Shown here: positions 49,948-58,105 of the stretch, in pieces
Numbering within the stretch: the stretch's first letter is position 1
How the letters are laid out: each line of letters opens with the position of its first letter
DNA from: Streptomyces sp. A1277
GTDB lineage: Bacteria; Actinomycetota; Actinomycetes; Streptomycetales; Streptomycetaceae
Reading direction: 5' to 3'
Length of the DNA: 64,000 bases
Assembly (NCBI RefSeq): GCF_004795015.1
Contig: NZ_SSBI01000042.1
Location: 1-64,000, forward strand
Translations under genes and position numbers: made by a program
Notes under the pieces: generated by a model
What the model was told of the DNA's origin: nothing
The model's input: the letters and a program-made list of their open reading frames with translations, nothing else
Databases searched by the model: none

Positions 49948-51870
49948 TCAGTCCTGGAAGTTCTGGCCGATGTCCCACTTCGCGGCTTGCGGGGTGGGGT
50001 TTTCCAGGTTTTCGAGCTGGTCGGCGTGGACCATGCGGAACAGGACAGGAATCGCGTCGAGGCGTTCGGCGAGGCTGTATCCGTAGGAGGCGGTGTCGTC
50101 GTAGGCGTCGCTGATGACGGGGTTCACGGCGAAGTTCTCGCGGGTGGATTCGGCGGCGGCCTGGATGACCTGGCTGATTGCGGACTGGATGTCGGACAGC
50201 TGCCGGATTGTGGCTTCGTAGCCGTGCATGTTGTCGGACGGGTTGATGAGGAGCATGATCCCGGCGGCGCGGACGGCGTCGGCGGCGTGCATGAGCGGCA
50301 TCGCTCCGGACAGGTCGGACGACATGGTGGTTCCCTTCGAGGCTGTGCTGGCCGGGCTGTTGATGGTGGCGCGGCGGTTGTTGCGGGCGACGGCGGTGGC
50401 GACGGCCATGGGTGAGACGGGCTTGAGTTTCGGTTCGCCCTGCCGGGTCGTGTTGCGGTACATCCACAGGTTCAGCCAGTTCCAGGACCCGGTGGCGTGG
50501 ATGAGTCGGGCGACTGGAGTGGTGATGGCGTGGGCGAGCTTGAGGAGGGGGCGGGCCCAGTTCGGGCCGAGGTCGGTGTAGCGGATGCTGCCGAGGACCA
50601 TGTGGGCTCGGGTGAAGATCTGGGTGCCGATGCGCCAGGTGTGGGCTGCCGCCCGGGAGACGGGGGTGGTGATCCGGTGGGTGGTGGTGCGGATGCGGTT
50701 CGCCGCGTTCTTGATGCGGAGCATTCGCAGCCGGCGCAGGTCGGACCGGGACTCTTTGAGTTCGGCCTTGTTCTGCTGGTGCTCCTTGATCTGCTCGACC
50801 TTGGTGCTGGCCTTGTGGAGGCGGTCCTTCGTACGTCGGTGGTGTCGGGGGCCTTCCTCCATTTTCCGCTGCTTCGCCGTGGTGCGGACGGTTTTGCCGA
50901 GGTCGGTGGCGGCCTGGCTGTTGCGCTTCGCGGCGCGTTCGTGGGCCCGGTTCTGCTTCTTCTCGGACTTGCTGAGCGGCCGGGTCGGGGTTTCGTGCTT
51001 GGGCCCGTTCTTGAACGCCTTCAGCCCCGTTGTCGCGCTTCCCGCCGTCGAGCTGGGCGTGGTGGTCTTGCGGTCGCGGATGCGTCCGAGGTGACCGGCT
51101 GACGTCTTCGGGCTGTTGCCGGTTCCGGGCCGGTTGAGACGGCTGCCGGGCTTGTTACCAGCCGACCCGGGACCGGTGGCCGGGCCGCGGCGGGTCTGCT
51201 TCGGCATCTGGTTCTTCGCCCCGTCGCGGCCTGCCCCGGCGGCGGGGACCGGGTTCGCCGTCTTCGGCTTGGCCGGGCCGGGGGTGGGGCGCTTCGGTGT
51301 GTTGAGCCCGGCCGGCTTCAGCGCAGTGCTGGAACCTCCTCGACCGCAACCGGATGAGCGGAACGCCGCCCTGGCGGACGGGCCCTTCCCGTTCCGGGGT
51401 GCGGGCCCGATGTCGCCGCCGGCCTTCGGTGTGCGGCTGGACCCCCCGAACAGGGAACTGCCCGCCCCGTTCCTGCGGTGCCGGCCGCCACTTCCCGGGC
51501 CTCCTCCCCCGCCGCTGACGTTCCGCAGGGCGTTCTTCCTCGCGCTCCGCACGGAACGGGTCCCGCGGCGGGTCTTCGCGACGAGTGCGGCTGACGCGGC
51601 CAAGGCGCACGCGATGACTCCGGCGATGACGGCGGGCAGGCCGTACTGGTGGGTGAGCCAGCACAGGCTGATGAGGGCGGTGAGTGCGGCGCCGGGGATG
51701 ACGACGCCGGCGAGGGTTCCGTCCGCGGGGGTGCCTGGCGGGGTGGGGGCGGTCTTTTTCGTCTTCTTCGGCGCTGCTTGCTCGGGGGTGGCCGGGGCGG
51801 GTGCGGGGGCGGTGGTGGTGGCACCGGCCGGGCTCTGGGCGGGTGCCAGGTTGAAGCTGTCGGTGCTCAC
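49948..51870 (-). CDS. Large basic membrane-anchored transfer-region protein, 640 aa
   Basis: An Ala/Pro-rich start, one or two membrane helices (about residues 55-100), then a very basic, disordered central region (about 105-400) and a helical part (400-500). The C-terminal 125 residues (MSSDLSGAMPLMHAADAVRAAG onward) look like a separate globular helical protein, and an ATG at 50325 preceded by GAAGGG could start it independently. Found in the transfer operon upstream of traB; perhaps a DNA- or wall-binding partner of the translocase. No family known to me. Confidence 0.65.
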   Translation of the reverse strand: MSTDSFNLAPAQSPAGATTTAPAPAPATPEQAAPKKTKKTAPTPPGTPADGTLAGVVIPGAALTALISLCWLTHQYGLPAVIAGVIACALAASAALVAKTRRGTRSVRSARKNALRNVSGGGGGPGSGGRHRRNGAGSSLFGGSSRTPKAGGDIGPAPRNGKGPSARAAFRSSGCGRGGSSTALKPAGLNTPKRPTPGPAKPKTANPVPAAGAGRDGAKNQMPKQTRRGPATGPGSAGNKPGSRLNRPGTGNSPKTSAGHLGRIRDRKTTTPSSTAGSATTGLKAFKNGPKHETPTRPLSKSEKKQNRAHERAAKRNSQAATDLGKTVRTTAKQRKMEEGPRHHRRTKDRLHKASTKVEQIKEHQQNKAELKESRSDLRRLRMLRIKNAANRIRTTTHRITTPVSRAAAHTWRIGTQIFTRAHMVLGSIRYTDLGPNWARPLLKLAHAITTPVARLIHATGSWNWLNLWMYRNTTRQGEPKLKPVSPMAVATAVARNNRRATINSPASTASKGTTMSSDLSGAMPLMHAADAVRAAGIMLLINPSDNMHGYEATIRQLSDIQSAISQVIQAAAESTRENFAVNPVISDAYDDTASYGYSLAERLDAIPVLFRMVHADQLENLENPTPQAAKWDIGQNFQD

Positions 51871-51933
51871 GGTCGGGGGTCCTTCCGGCGAATCATGGTT
51901 ACGGATTGTGCTTGCGGGTGGTGGGTCGGGTTT

Positions 51934-52056
51934 CCAACGTCAATCCCAACTCCAACGCCAACCAACTTGATAGGCGCTGTTCAGGGGCCTGTTTTCAGGT
52001 GCTGGGCGGGGAAATCGGGGTGTGGGGGTTGAGGTTGGCCTTGGTGTTGGTGTTGG
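51934..52056. repeat. Oppositely oriented hexameric CCAAC / GTTGG arrays
   Basis: CCAAC occurs at 51934, 51946, 51952, 51958 and 51962; GTTGG at 52034, 52046 and 52052 with CTTGG at 52040. Most are 6 bp apart, and the two groups face each other. The right group lies in the 3' end of the gene at 51995. Short phased repeats next to a TraB-type transfer operon could be a transfer (clt-like) or regulator site; they could also form an RNA stem. Confidence 0.5.
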
Positions 52057-52270
52057 CCTTGCCATCCCGTAAGTCACGTTCCGTGAGCATCGGGGCGAGG
52101 GGCTCTACCGGGTCGGGCATGTCGTTCGGGTACCGGTGGGGCAGGCCCTGGATGTGGTGGAGGGCCGCGGCCAGCTCCTCCCAGACCTCCCGCACGTCGA
52201 GAAGCTGGTACTGCTCGTCGGTGGCCGGGAGGCCGTGCCGGCGGGTCTCGGGGGTGAGGTGAAGGGTCAC
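51995..52270 (-). CDS. Hypothetical protein, 91 aa
   Basis: A helical domain (residues 18-45, DEQYQLLDVREVWEELAAALHHI) and a disordered Asn/Thr-rich tail encoded by the GTTGG repeat array. Overlaps the gene upstream by four bases. In the transfer operon; function unknown. Confidence 0.6.
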   Translation of the reverse strand: MTLHLTPETRRHGLPATDEQYQLLDVREVWEELAAALHHIQGLPHRYPNDMPDPVEPLAPMLTERDLRDGKANTNTKANLNPHTPISPPST

Positions 52271-53172
52271 AGGTAGCCCCCGTTAGTGGTGTCGCGCTGC
52301 TTGATGCGGGAGAGGACCGTGCGCACGTATCCGGCGTCCGCTTCGATGCCGTGACTCGCAAGGCGCTTCACGATCTGCGGCGCTGAAGCGTTGGGCTCCG
52401 CCGCACGGACGATACGGACCGCTTCGGCCTTCGATACGCCCTGAAGCGGCAGCGCGTCACTGTCGCGCATCAGGGGCGCTTCACGGGTGATGCGGGGCGC
52501 TTCGGCCGGGACGAGTGGCACGCGCGTCTCGGGCGCATCATGCTGCTCATCTGCGGTTTCACCGACCGCTTCAGTGTGCATCATCAGGGCGGGTGCGGCG
52601 GTCAGCTCCATGGGGCGGCGCCTCTGAAGCTCCCGCGTCCGGTCCTGACGTGTCACTTCAATGTCGAAGTCCGTGGAGACTTCCGCGATGAGGAGTTCAG
52701 CGCGCATCGTGCGGCGCCTCATCTCTGCGGCGTGCTGCGCCTCCTCGAAGACGAGGCTGCGTTCCATGTCGGCGAGGGTGGCCTTCTCCTCGTCGGTCAG
52801 TGCGGCGGGGTCGCGCATGTCGGCGAGGGCCAGGGCCCAGACGACCTTCGAGCCGAGGGGCAGGAACGGGCCGGCGTAGGCCATGGCGAGGTTGTTGTCG
52901 GCAACGCCGTGCCAGACGAGGAAGGTGGCGACGGCAAGGAGGGCTGCCCAGCCGAACAGGGCGACGGGCCAGCGCCTACCGGCGAGACGGACGCCGCGAT
53001 ACTCGGCGTAGATCACGGATCCCCAGACGGCGTCGGCGCAGACGGCGACAGTGACTCCGGCGGGGCCGGCGCCGAGGAGGTCGAACAGGCTCCATGTCGT
53101 CCAGATGAGGGAACCGAAGGACAGGAGGGCGGCGAGCTTGATGAGGGGGGACGTCTTGGTGGTCGTGTTCAC
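52267..53172 (-). CDS. Membrane protein with C-terminal winged-helix-like domain (Spd-like)
   Basis: 301 aa. Three or four membrane helices within residues 10-120, a cytoplasmic helical region (125-165), a variable linker, and a C-terminal helix-rich part SKAEAVRIVRAAEPNASAPQIVKRLASHGIEADAGYVRTVLSRI (245-288) that reads like a DNA-binding helix-turn-helix. Membrane proteins of this build occur in Streptomyces transfer regions. It overlaps genes on both sides. Confidence 0.65.
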   Translation of the reverse strand: MNTTTKTSPLIKLAALLSFGSLIWTTWSLFDLLGAGPAGVTVAVCADAVWGSVIYAEYRGVRLAGRRWPVALFGWAALLAVATFLVWHGVADNNLAMAYAGPFLPLGSKVVWALALADMRDPAALTDEEKATLADMERSLVFEEAQHAAEMRRRTMRAELLIAEVSTDFDIEVTRQDRTRELQRRRPMELTAAPALMMHTEAVGETADEQHDAPETRVPLVPAEAPRITREAPLMRDSDALPLQGVSKAEAVRIVRAAEPNASAPQIVKRLASHGIEADAGYVRTVLSRIKQRDTTNGGYL

Positions 53173-54071
53173 TGGCCCTCTTCCTTTCGGGCGATTCGGT
53201 TCTGGTCAGCGATGAAGTTGATGAGGGCGCCTTCGTAGGCGAACCACTCGGTGTTGCCGACGCGCAGGTCGGTGAACTGCTTGTGGAGTTCACGTTCGCG
53301 GGGTTGGCCGCCGTCGAGGAGGAGAGCGACGTTCTCTGCGCGGAGAGCGAGGGTGCGGATTCGGCGCTTCAGGTCGGTGGTGGTGCCGATCTTGAGGCGG
53401 TTGCCGTTGCGGATGAAGTAGACAAGCGGTGCGTGCTTGCGGGCCGGGATCTGCCAGCGCACGTCCGGCTCGTCGTGAACGGTCGGCGCGGTGGAGGGCT
53501 CGGGCTCGGTCAGCTGGTAGCCGAGGCTTTCCAAGACGGCACTCAGACGTTGTCGGCGCAGTTCCTTCTGGCTGGCGTCGTGGATGGCGGCGGCCTTCTG
53601 GTCTTCGCGCGCCTGAAGGGCGTCGATGACTGCCTGGTCCTCGGCGGGTAGGAAGCGGCTGCGCATCCACGCCCTCCAAGTGGCGGCGGCGTTGAAGGCG
53701 AAGAGGGCCAGGGCGAACCAGTAGCCAATCCGGTTGGGGTACGTGGAAGCGGAAAGGGCCGCTACGAACAACACGGCGAGGTGAGCGAAGACGCTCATGT
53801 TCTGGTTCGCCCGGTGGGCGCGGCGGTCGTAGAAGCTCTTCTGCTCCTCACGAAGGCTGATCAGCCACAGGGGCGCTATCGAGGCCGCGAAGACGCCGAG
53901 GAAGGTCGTGTTCAGTGGTTCGTCGGACCACATCCGCGCCCATATCGGCGACCCCGCCGTGATGACGGCGTAGACGAAGAGCGCGACCAGCTGCGCGAAC
54001 CAGGTGTACGCGAGGAGCAGGCGGTCCACGATTCGGGCGGCGTTTCCGGTCGGCCGCGGGATGGCGGTCAT
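53169..54071 (-). CDS. Membrane-anchored GIY-YIG domain protein
   Basis: 300 aa. Four membrane helices within residues 17-135, a coiled coil (143-180), then a GIY-YIG-type domain of the T5orf172/Mug113 class (about 215-285): LVYFI (216-220), LKIGTTTDLKRRIRTL (226-241) with candidate catalytic Arg236/237, RERELHKQF (258-266) with Glu261, and GNTEWF (272-277). The domain class cuts or nicks DNA in other proteins. Attachment to a membrane in a conjugation operon is unusual and suggests action at the transfer site. Activity not shown. Confidence 0.75.
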   Translation of the reverse strand: MTAIPRPTGNAARIVDRLLLAYTWFAQLVALFVYAVITAGSPIWARMWSDEPLNTTFLGVFAASIAPLWLISLREEQKSFYDRRAHRANQNMSVFAHLAVLFVAALSASTYPNRIGYWFALALFAFNAAATWRAWMRSRFLPAEDQAVIDALQAREDQKAAAIHDASQKELRRQRLSAVLESLGYQLTEPEPSTAPTVHDEPDVRWQIPARKHAPLVYFIRNGNRLKIGTTTDLKRRIRTLALRAENVALLLDGGQPRERELHKQFTDLRVGNTEWFAYEGALINFIADQNRIARKEEGQ

Positions 54072-54095
54072 GGGCGGGCGAGTCCTTTCGGCGGG

Positions 54096-54329
54096 TCAGG
54101 CGGCGTGGGCGAGGAGCTGGCGGAGGCGGTCGGCGCTGGCCTTCGCCTTCTCGTGGCGGCGGTAGTTGGTGCCGGAGGCCCAGCGCTGGGAGCAGCGGGC
54201 GAAGTCGCGCTCGGGGTTGGGGTGGGCGAGGTGCTGCTCGTTGCGGCGGAGGACGTCGTACGTCTCGTGGTCGGTGGTGGTCCAGGTGGTGGGGTCGCCG
54301 TGCTGGTTGCGGAACTCGGTGGCGTTCAT
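54096..54329 (-). CDS. Hypothetical protein, 77 aa
   Basis: A small, polar, helix-rich protein (EFRNQHGDPTTWTTTDHETYDVL, RRHEKAKASADRLRQLL). Clear ATG and consistent GC3 bias. It lies in the transfer operon between the GIY-YIG gene and other small accessory genes. Function unknown. Confidence 0.6.
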   Translation of the reverse strand: MNATEFRNQHGDPTTWTTTDHETYDVLRRNEQHLAHPNPERDFARCSQRWASGTNYRRHEKAKASADRLRQLLAHAA

Positions 54330-54427
54330 GGGGTGGTCCTCTCGTCGTTAGCGGATGGGGTCCGGGGTGGTCCGGTCCTCTCCACCGTCACCAGCCGGCG
54401 GGGCTGGGGGCGATGGGGCGGGCCAGC

Positions 54428-54814
54428 TCAGACGGTCCGGGTGGTGCGTCGGGCGGGAAGCCAGAAGCGGCGCTTCGGCTCCGGCCCGGGCTCGGCGTTG
54501 GGCTGCGCGGCGGGGGTGGGGGGCCGGGGAAGGGCCCGGCAGGTATCCGCGTGCTTCTGCGCCCAGTCGCGGGCGTTGCGGTCGCCCTGGTCCCGGTTCT
54601 GAAACTCGGTCACGCCGGGGCGGCTGTAGCTGGGGTAGCTGTCGGCCCAGGTGTGTGTGGTGGAGGTCTTGCAGCCGGTGCAGGTGGCGCGGGTCGTCTT
54701 CTTCTTGCCGTCGCTGGTCTCGTCCTCGTGCGTGAGGTCGACGGTGGCGTCGACGACGGTGAGGTAGCGGGCGATGACGCCCTCGGGCCAGGCGGTGGTG
54801 GTCTGGGTGGTCAT
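54428..54814 (-). CDS. Hypothetical protein with CxxC, 128 aa
   Basis: CTGC (about residues 45-48) and HADTC (about 88-92) suggest a metal site. N-terminal beta strands (ARYLTVVDATVDLTHEDETSDGKKKTTRATC) and a Pro-rich basic tail. I recall similar proteins in Streptomyces integrative elements next to transfer genes; role unknown. Confidence 0.6.
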   Translation of the reverse strand: MTTQTTTAWPEGVIARYLTVVDATVDLTHEDETSDGKKKTTRATCTGCKTSTTHTWADSYPSYSRPGVTEFQNRDQGDRNARDWAQKHADTCRALPRPPTPAAQPNAEPGPEPKRRFWLPARRTTRTV

Positions 54815-54842
54815 GTCGGGTCCTTCCGGTGGTTGGGCCGGG

Positions 54843-55043
54843 TTAGTGGGCGCGGCGGCGGGTGGTGGTGCGGCGGATTCCGAACGGGCCGGGCAGGTTC
54901 ATGGAGGTGGTGCGCCGGCCGGTGCTGGACCGCGTGTAGTGCGGGCCGCCCTTGAAGCCGAAGGTGACGGACTGGCTGCGGCGGTTGAGGTTGATGCGGA
55001 CGCCGGGGAGGATCTGGAAGCTTTTGCGGAATGTGAGCGGCAC
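54843..55043 (-). CDS. DUF4236-family protein, 66 aa
   Basis: Starts MPLTFRKSFQILPGVRINLNRRSQSVTFGFKGG, the hallmark of DUF4236, a short strand-rich domain in many bacteria and mobile elements. Here the remainder is a basic Arg/Thr-rich tail. Function of the domain is not known. Confidence 0.75.
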   Translation of the reverse strand: MPLTFRKSFQILPGVRINLNRRSQSVTFGFKGGPHYTRSSTGRRTTSMNLPGPFGIRRTTTRRRAH

Positions 55044-55113
55044 GGTGGTCCTTTCGGGTGGGTGCTGGGGGTCCGGTCTGTCGGCTCGGCCGGACCCCCC
55101 GCGGGAGGGGTGA

Positions 55114-55293
55114 TCAGTCGCCGTAGTTCTCGGGGAGCCCGTGGCGTCGCAGCCACTCCCCCTCGTAGTCGTTGCGGCCGACGGCCTCGAACGTGGCGCG
55201 GGCGTCGTTGACCTCGGCGTCGGTCATCTGGGGGGTGGACTTGTTGGCCCAGCTCTTGCCGGTGAGGTTGGGCCAGCGGTCGGCGGATCCCAT
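55114..55293 (-). CDS. Small hypothetical protein, 59 aa
   Basis: A complete frame from an ATG at 55293 with AAAGGA upstream. The product (MGSADRWPNLTGKSWANKS..., ending RHGLPENYGD) is polar and acidic with two Trp in the first half. Strong third-position GC and its place in an operon support it as a real gene. Confidence 0.6.
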   Translation of the reverse strand: MGSADRWPNLTGKSWANKSTPQMTDAEVNDARATFEAVGRNDYEGEWLRRHGLPENYGD

Positions 55294-55310
55294 GGCGGGT
55301 CCTTTCGGGG

Positions 55311-55697
55311 TCAGTGGTGGCTGATGGCTGCGGATGCTGCGGATGCGTGTTGGTGGATGCGCGGGTCGGTGAGGTCGAAGAGGGCGAGTTCGCCCTGGTG
55401 CTGGGTCTCCTTGCGCTGGGCGCGGGTGAGGGTGTGGAGGGCGGGGTTTGTGTGGGGGTTGGTGGCGTGGGTGATGAGCTGCCCGATTGCGGTGATGAGG
55501 TCGACGCCGGCTGATCCGGCGAGGACGGCGAGCAGGGTTTGGGTGGTGTCGGGGGTGAGGTCGCCTCGGGTGATGGCGTCTTGTGTGGTGCGGAGGCCGG
55601 TGAGGATGTGGTCGATGCCGGGAATCCAGTCGAGCCCGGCAAGGTCGTCGATGGTGTTGTCGAGGTCGGTGGCCGCGGCGGCGGCGAGGGCGTTCAC
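55311..55697 (-). CDS. Hypothetical protein, 128 aa
   Basis: GTG start overlapping the stop of the small coiled-coil gene (GTGA). An Ala-rich helical protein with two hydrophobic helices (about residues 13-34, 57-78) too polar to be clear membrane spans. Part of a run of coupled accessory genes at the start of the transfer operon. Confidence 0.55.
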   Translation of the reverse strand: MNALAAAAATDLDNTIDDLAGLDWIPGIDHILTGLRTTQDAITRGDLTPDTTQTLLAVLAGSAGVDLITAIGQLITHATNPHTNPALHTLTRAQRKETQHQGELALFDLTDPRIHQHASAASAAISHH

Positions 55698-55831
55698 TGC
55701 TCGGCCTGGTCGGTGAGTGCGGCGGCCTGGGCGGCTGCCGCCTGCGCGGCTTCGGCGGCCTGCTGTGCGGCGGCGATGCGTTCGGCGGCGAGGGCGTCAG
55801 CGGCCTGCTGCTCCTCGTACGGGCTGCTCAC
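55694..55831 (-). CDS. Small Ala/Gln-rich coiled-coil protein, 45 aa
   Basis: A GTG at 55831 overlaps the stop of the gene upstream and its own stop overlaps the next start, both GTGA, so it is almost certainly translated. The whole protein is one helix of Ala, Gln and Glu (EEQQAADALAAERIAAAQQ). Confidence 0.6.
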   Translation of the reverse strand: MSSPYEEQQAADALAAERIAAAQQAAEAAQAAAAQAAALTDQAEQ

Positions 55832-56214
55832 AGCTCCCCCGTCCACTCGCCGGTGACGAGCTGCTCGAACGCGGCGAGAGACGCTTCGGCGTCGGCGCTG
55901 GAGAACACGTCCGTCAGGTACGAGTCGGGGTCGACGTCGGCGAAGTGGTCCTCCAGGTCGGCGAGGGCGCGGGGGTCAAGACCGTCGATCGTGGTCCCGG
56001 CGTTGAACAGGTCGCGGTCCCGGTCGTGGAAGTCGGCCATCGCGGACACGGCCTGCACGGCGTGCTGCGCACCGGGGGTGGGGAGGATGGCGTCGCCGAT
56101 GTAGTCGCCGTCAGCGGACCGGACCGTGATGCGGAGCCCGGCCGGCTGGGTGGGGTCGGCGAGGCGCTGGAGCTCGGCGAGGAAGCGCAGGGCGTGGAGG
56201 TCGTCGGGGCTCAT
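55828..56214 (-). CDS. Hypothetical protein, 128 aa
   Basis: ATG at 56214 overlaps the stop of the gene upstream. Beta strands in the first half (LRITVRSADGDYIGDAILP) and an acidic helical second half. No motif recognised. Coupled to both neighbours. Confidence 0.6.
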   Translation of the reverse strand: MSPDDLHALRFLAELQRLADPTQPAGLRITVRSADGDYIGDAILPTPGAQHAVQAVSAMADFHDRDRDLFNAGTTIDGLDPRALADLEDHFADVDPDSYLTDVFSSADAEASLAAFEQLVTGEWTGEL

Positions 56215-56516
56215 GCCGCCACCGCCGTGCGGTTGACGCGGAGGCCCAGGGTCAGGCGGTCGCGGCGGCGGATGGACTCGCCGTAGACCGCGGCGCGGGC
56301 GGCGGCGTCCTCGGTGAGGGTGCGGCACCGGGTGCAGTGCCGGTCGTGCTCGGCCCGCGCGAGGTCGGTGTACGAGGCCGTCTTGCGGGGGTTACGGATG
56401 CGGCGCAGGGCCTCGTCCAGGTCCGGGTCGGAGTCGGCGGCCAGCGCGGTGAGCGCCTGGCGTGCCTGGCGGGTGGTGGGGGCGGTCCGGGTGCTGGTGC
56501 GGCTACGCTGATCCAT
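56211..56516 (-). CDS. Hypothetical protein with CxxC, 101 aa
   Basis: ATG at 56516 with AGGAGG about 10 bases upstream. Basic N-terminus, then LDEALRRIRNPRKTASYTDLARAEHDRHCTRCRTL. It is the first gene of the minus-strand transfer operon, facing the GntR gene, and its promoter is probably at 56635-56664. Confidence 0.6.
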   Translation of the reverse strand: MDQRSRTSTRTAPTTRQARQALTALAADSDPDLDEALRRIRNPRKTASYTDLARAEHDRHCTRCRTLTEDAAARAAVYGESIRRRDRLTLGLRVNRTAVAA

Positions 56517-56634
56517 GCGGATCGACCTCCTGGTTAGAGCAGGTGGGACACGGTCCGCCGGGTGTTGGAGCACCCGGCTTGCGGCCTCCGGGATACCCCG
56601 GGGGCCGTTTTGCTTACTGCTTTGACGCTGGGAC

Positions 56635-56664
56635 CATTTACTCACCACAGAGACTAACTGTCAA
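56635..56664 (-). promoter_or_regulatory. Promoter of the transfer operon
   Basis: On the minus strand TTGACA (56664-56659) is followed after 18 bases by TAAATG (56640-56635), matching a vegetative sigma (HrdB-type) promoter. It reads towards the transfer genes, and the divergent GntR gene begins 59 bases to its right, so the GntR protein could cover both. Confidence 0.55.
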
Positions 56665-56722
56665 GGCAATCTGCTGCTACGATGCAAGTGCCATGACAAT
56701 AGAAGATGAGAGGAGGGCACAC

Positions 56723-57493
56723 ATGAACCAAGCTGAGATCATCAGTGAACTCACCGCGCGCATCGACCGCGGCGAGGAGAAGTACAAGTACGGCGAGCGC
56801 CTGCCATCCACGCGAGACCTGGCCCAGGAGTTCGAGAGCACCCAGCAGACCGTCTCCAGCGCGTTCTCTGTCATGGCCGGCATGGGCTTGGTCAGCGTGC
56901 GGCGCGGTTCCGGCGCGACCGTCATCGCTGGTAAGCCGGGGCGAATCAAGCTCGGCACTTACCGCTCTGCGAACCGCGAGATCGCCACCAGTGCTACCGC
57001 CTGGAAGCGGGACCACGGCAACGGCGCAAAGGAGGGGCCGACCCAGATCAACCACCTAGTCATCACAGAGGCCGACGCCGATACCGGCATCGAGGTCGGC
57101 GCCGAGGTGGTGGAGCGGATCAGGACCCGGTTCGACGGAGACGGCGCGCCGTGCCAGCACAAGCGGACACTAGTGACCGCGGAAGCTGCAACGCTTACCC
57201 CCGAGGGGTGGACGGGGCTGCCGCCGATGATGCGGGCTGGCGACGTTAAGCCCCCGAAGGGCCTGACGATCTCTAAGTGGCTCGGTATGGGCGTCGTGTT
57301 GGTCACGTACGACATGTGCGTGTCCATGGCTGCCGGTCCGGCTGCGGAGGCTCTGACCCTTCCGGAGGGGACGCCGACCCTGCGGATCGTGTCACGCGGT
57401 ATGCGTGATGACGGCTCGGTGGCGTTCGCGACAGTCACAACGGCACCGATGCGGAGCACCGTGTCGCTGGAGATTCAGGAGAGTGACATCTGA
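56723..57493 (+). CDS. GntR-family regulator (KorSA-like, UTRA domain)
   Basis: 256 aa from the ATG at 56723, which has AGGAGGG upstream; ATG 56693 is in frame. The GntR winged helix (residues about 3-70) includes GERLPSTRDLAQEFESTQQTVSSAFSVMAGMGLVSVRRGSGATV. The C-terminal UTRA-type ligand domain (about 110-250) contains EVVERIRTRF and PTLRIVSRGM. In Streptomyces plasmids such as pSAM2, KorSA-like GntR proteins repress transfer and replication genes. Position across a divergent promoter from the transfer operon fits that role. Confidence 0.8.
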   Translation: MNQAEIISELTARIDRGEEKYKYGERLPSTRDLAQEFESTQQTVSSAFSVMAGMGLVSVRRGSGATVIAGKPGRIKLGTYRSANREIATSATAWKRDHGNGAKEGPTQINHLVITEADADTGIEVGAEVVERIRTRFDGDGAPCQHKRTLVTAEAATLTPEGWTGLPPMMRAGDVKPPKGLTISKWLGMGVVLVTYDMCVSMAAGPAAEALTLPEGTPTLRIVSRGMRDDGSVAFATVTTAPMRSTVSLEIQESDI

Positions 57494-57602
57494 ACCACGA
57501 ACGGCCGACCGGTCATCACCCGGCCGACCGCTCTATGCACCACCGGCCTGCGAGCCGGCAGCACTGACGCACCAACCCTCATCACTAAGGAAGGCCGTCG
57601 CC

Positions 57603-57662
57603 ATGAGCGTACTTCTTCTGGGACATCGAAGTAATCACCCCTCCCCCAAGGGGGGCGAGTGA
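57603..57662 (+). CDS. Short leader-like frame, 19 codons
   Basis: An ATG with AAGGAAGG upstream opens a 19-codon frame whose stop overlaps the GTG of the next gene (GTGA). CCCCTCCCCC-AA-GGGGGG inside it can form a hairpin. It may couple or attenuate translation of the following gene; a real peptide function is unproven. Confidence 0.4.
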   Translation: MSVLLLGHRSNHPSPKGGE

Positions 57663-57949
57663 CTGCCGAAGGCAGGTCCGACCTGCCCGTACTTGTCACT
57701 TTCAAGACCGGCGCCGAGCTGCTGGTCTCCGAAGGGATCTCCGCAAGCATCACCCCCGACGGTGTGCGGTACATCGCCCGGCAGGCGGACAACGGCTGGC
57801 CGTTCGGCGAAGGGCGACGCTACCCGTACCAAATGATCGGGAACGCCCGTGCGATGGCAACGCAACCGTTCTTGACGTACTTCCGCAAGCACCCGCCGAA
57901 GGGGCGCGGGCCGGCCAAGAGGCAGCACGTGCCGGGCGGCGAGTCGTGA
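57659..57949 (+). CDS. Hypothetical protein, 96 aa
   Basis: GTG start overlapping the short leader frame. Beta strands (LPVLVTFKTGAELLVSEGISASITPDGVRYIA) followed by a basic C-terminus. Upstream of a double hairpin that could end transcription before the replication genes. Function unknown. Confidence 0.6.
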   Translation: MTAEGRSDLPVLVTFKTGAELLVSEGISASITPDGVRYIARQADNGWPFGEGRRYPYQMIGNARAMATQPFLTYFRKHPPKGRGPAKRQHVPGGES

Positions 57950-58000
57950 TGAGGTTACGTCCCGACATAGCCGCGGTTCGCGGTAGCCCTGGACATGCGA

Positions 58001-58063
58001 AAGGCCGGCGGGTTCGCAGCGCCCACCGGCCTTCCAAGCACAACAGCGGGTTCCCGCCCGCTG
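58001..58063 (+). terminator. Tandem hairpins (terminator/attenuator) before the replication genes
   Basis: Hairpin 1 pairs AAGGCCGG-C-GGG (58001-58012) with CCC-A-CCGGCCTT (58022-58033) and is followed by CC AAG. Hairpin 2 is CAGCGGG (58044-58050) with CCCGCTG (58057-58063). They lie ahead of a 27-codon frame and the initiator gene, so they could control entry of transcription into the replication operon. Confidence 0.5.
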
Positions 58064-58105
58064 CAACAAGAACGTCCCGCACGTCTTCAGAGAACGAGGC
58101 CATTC

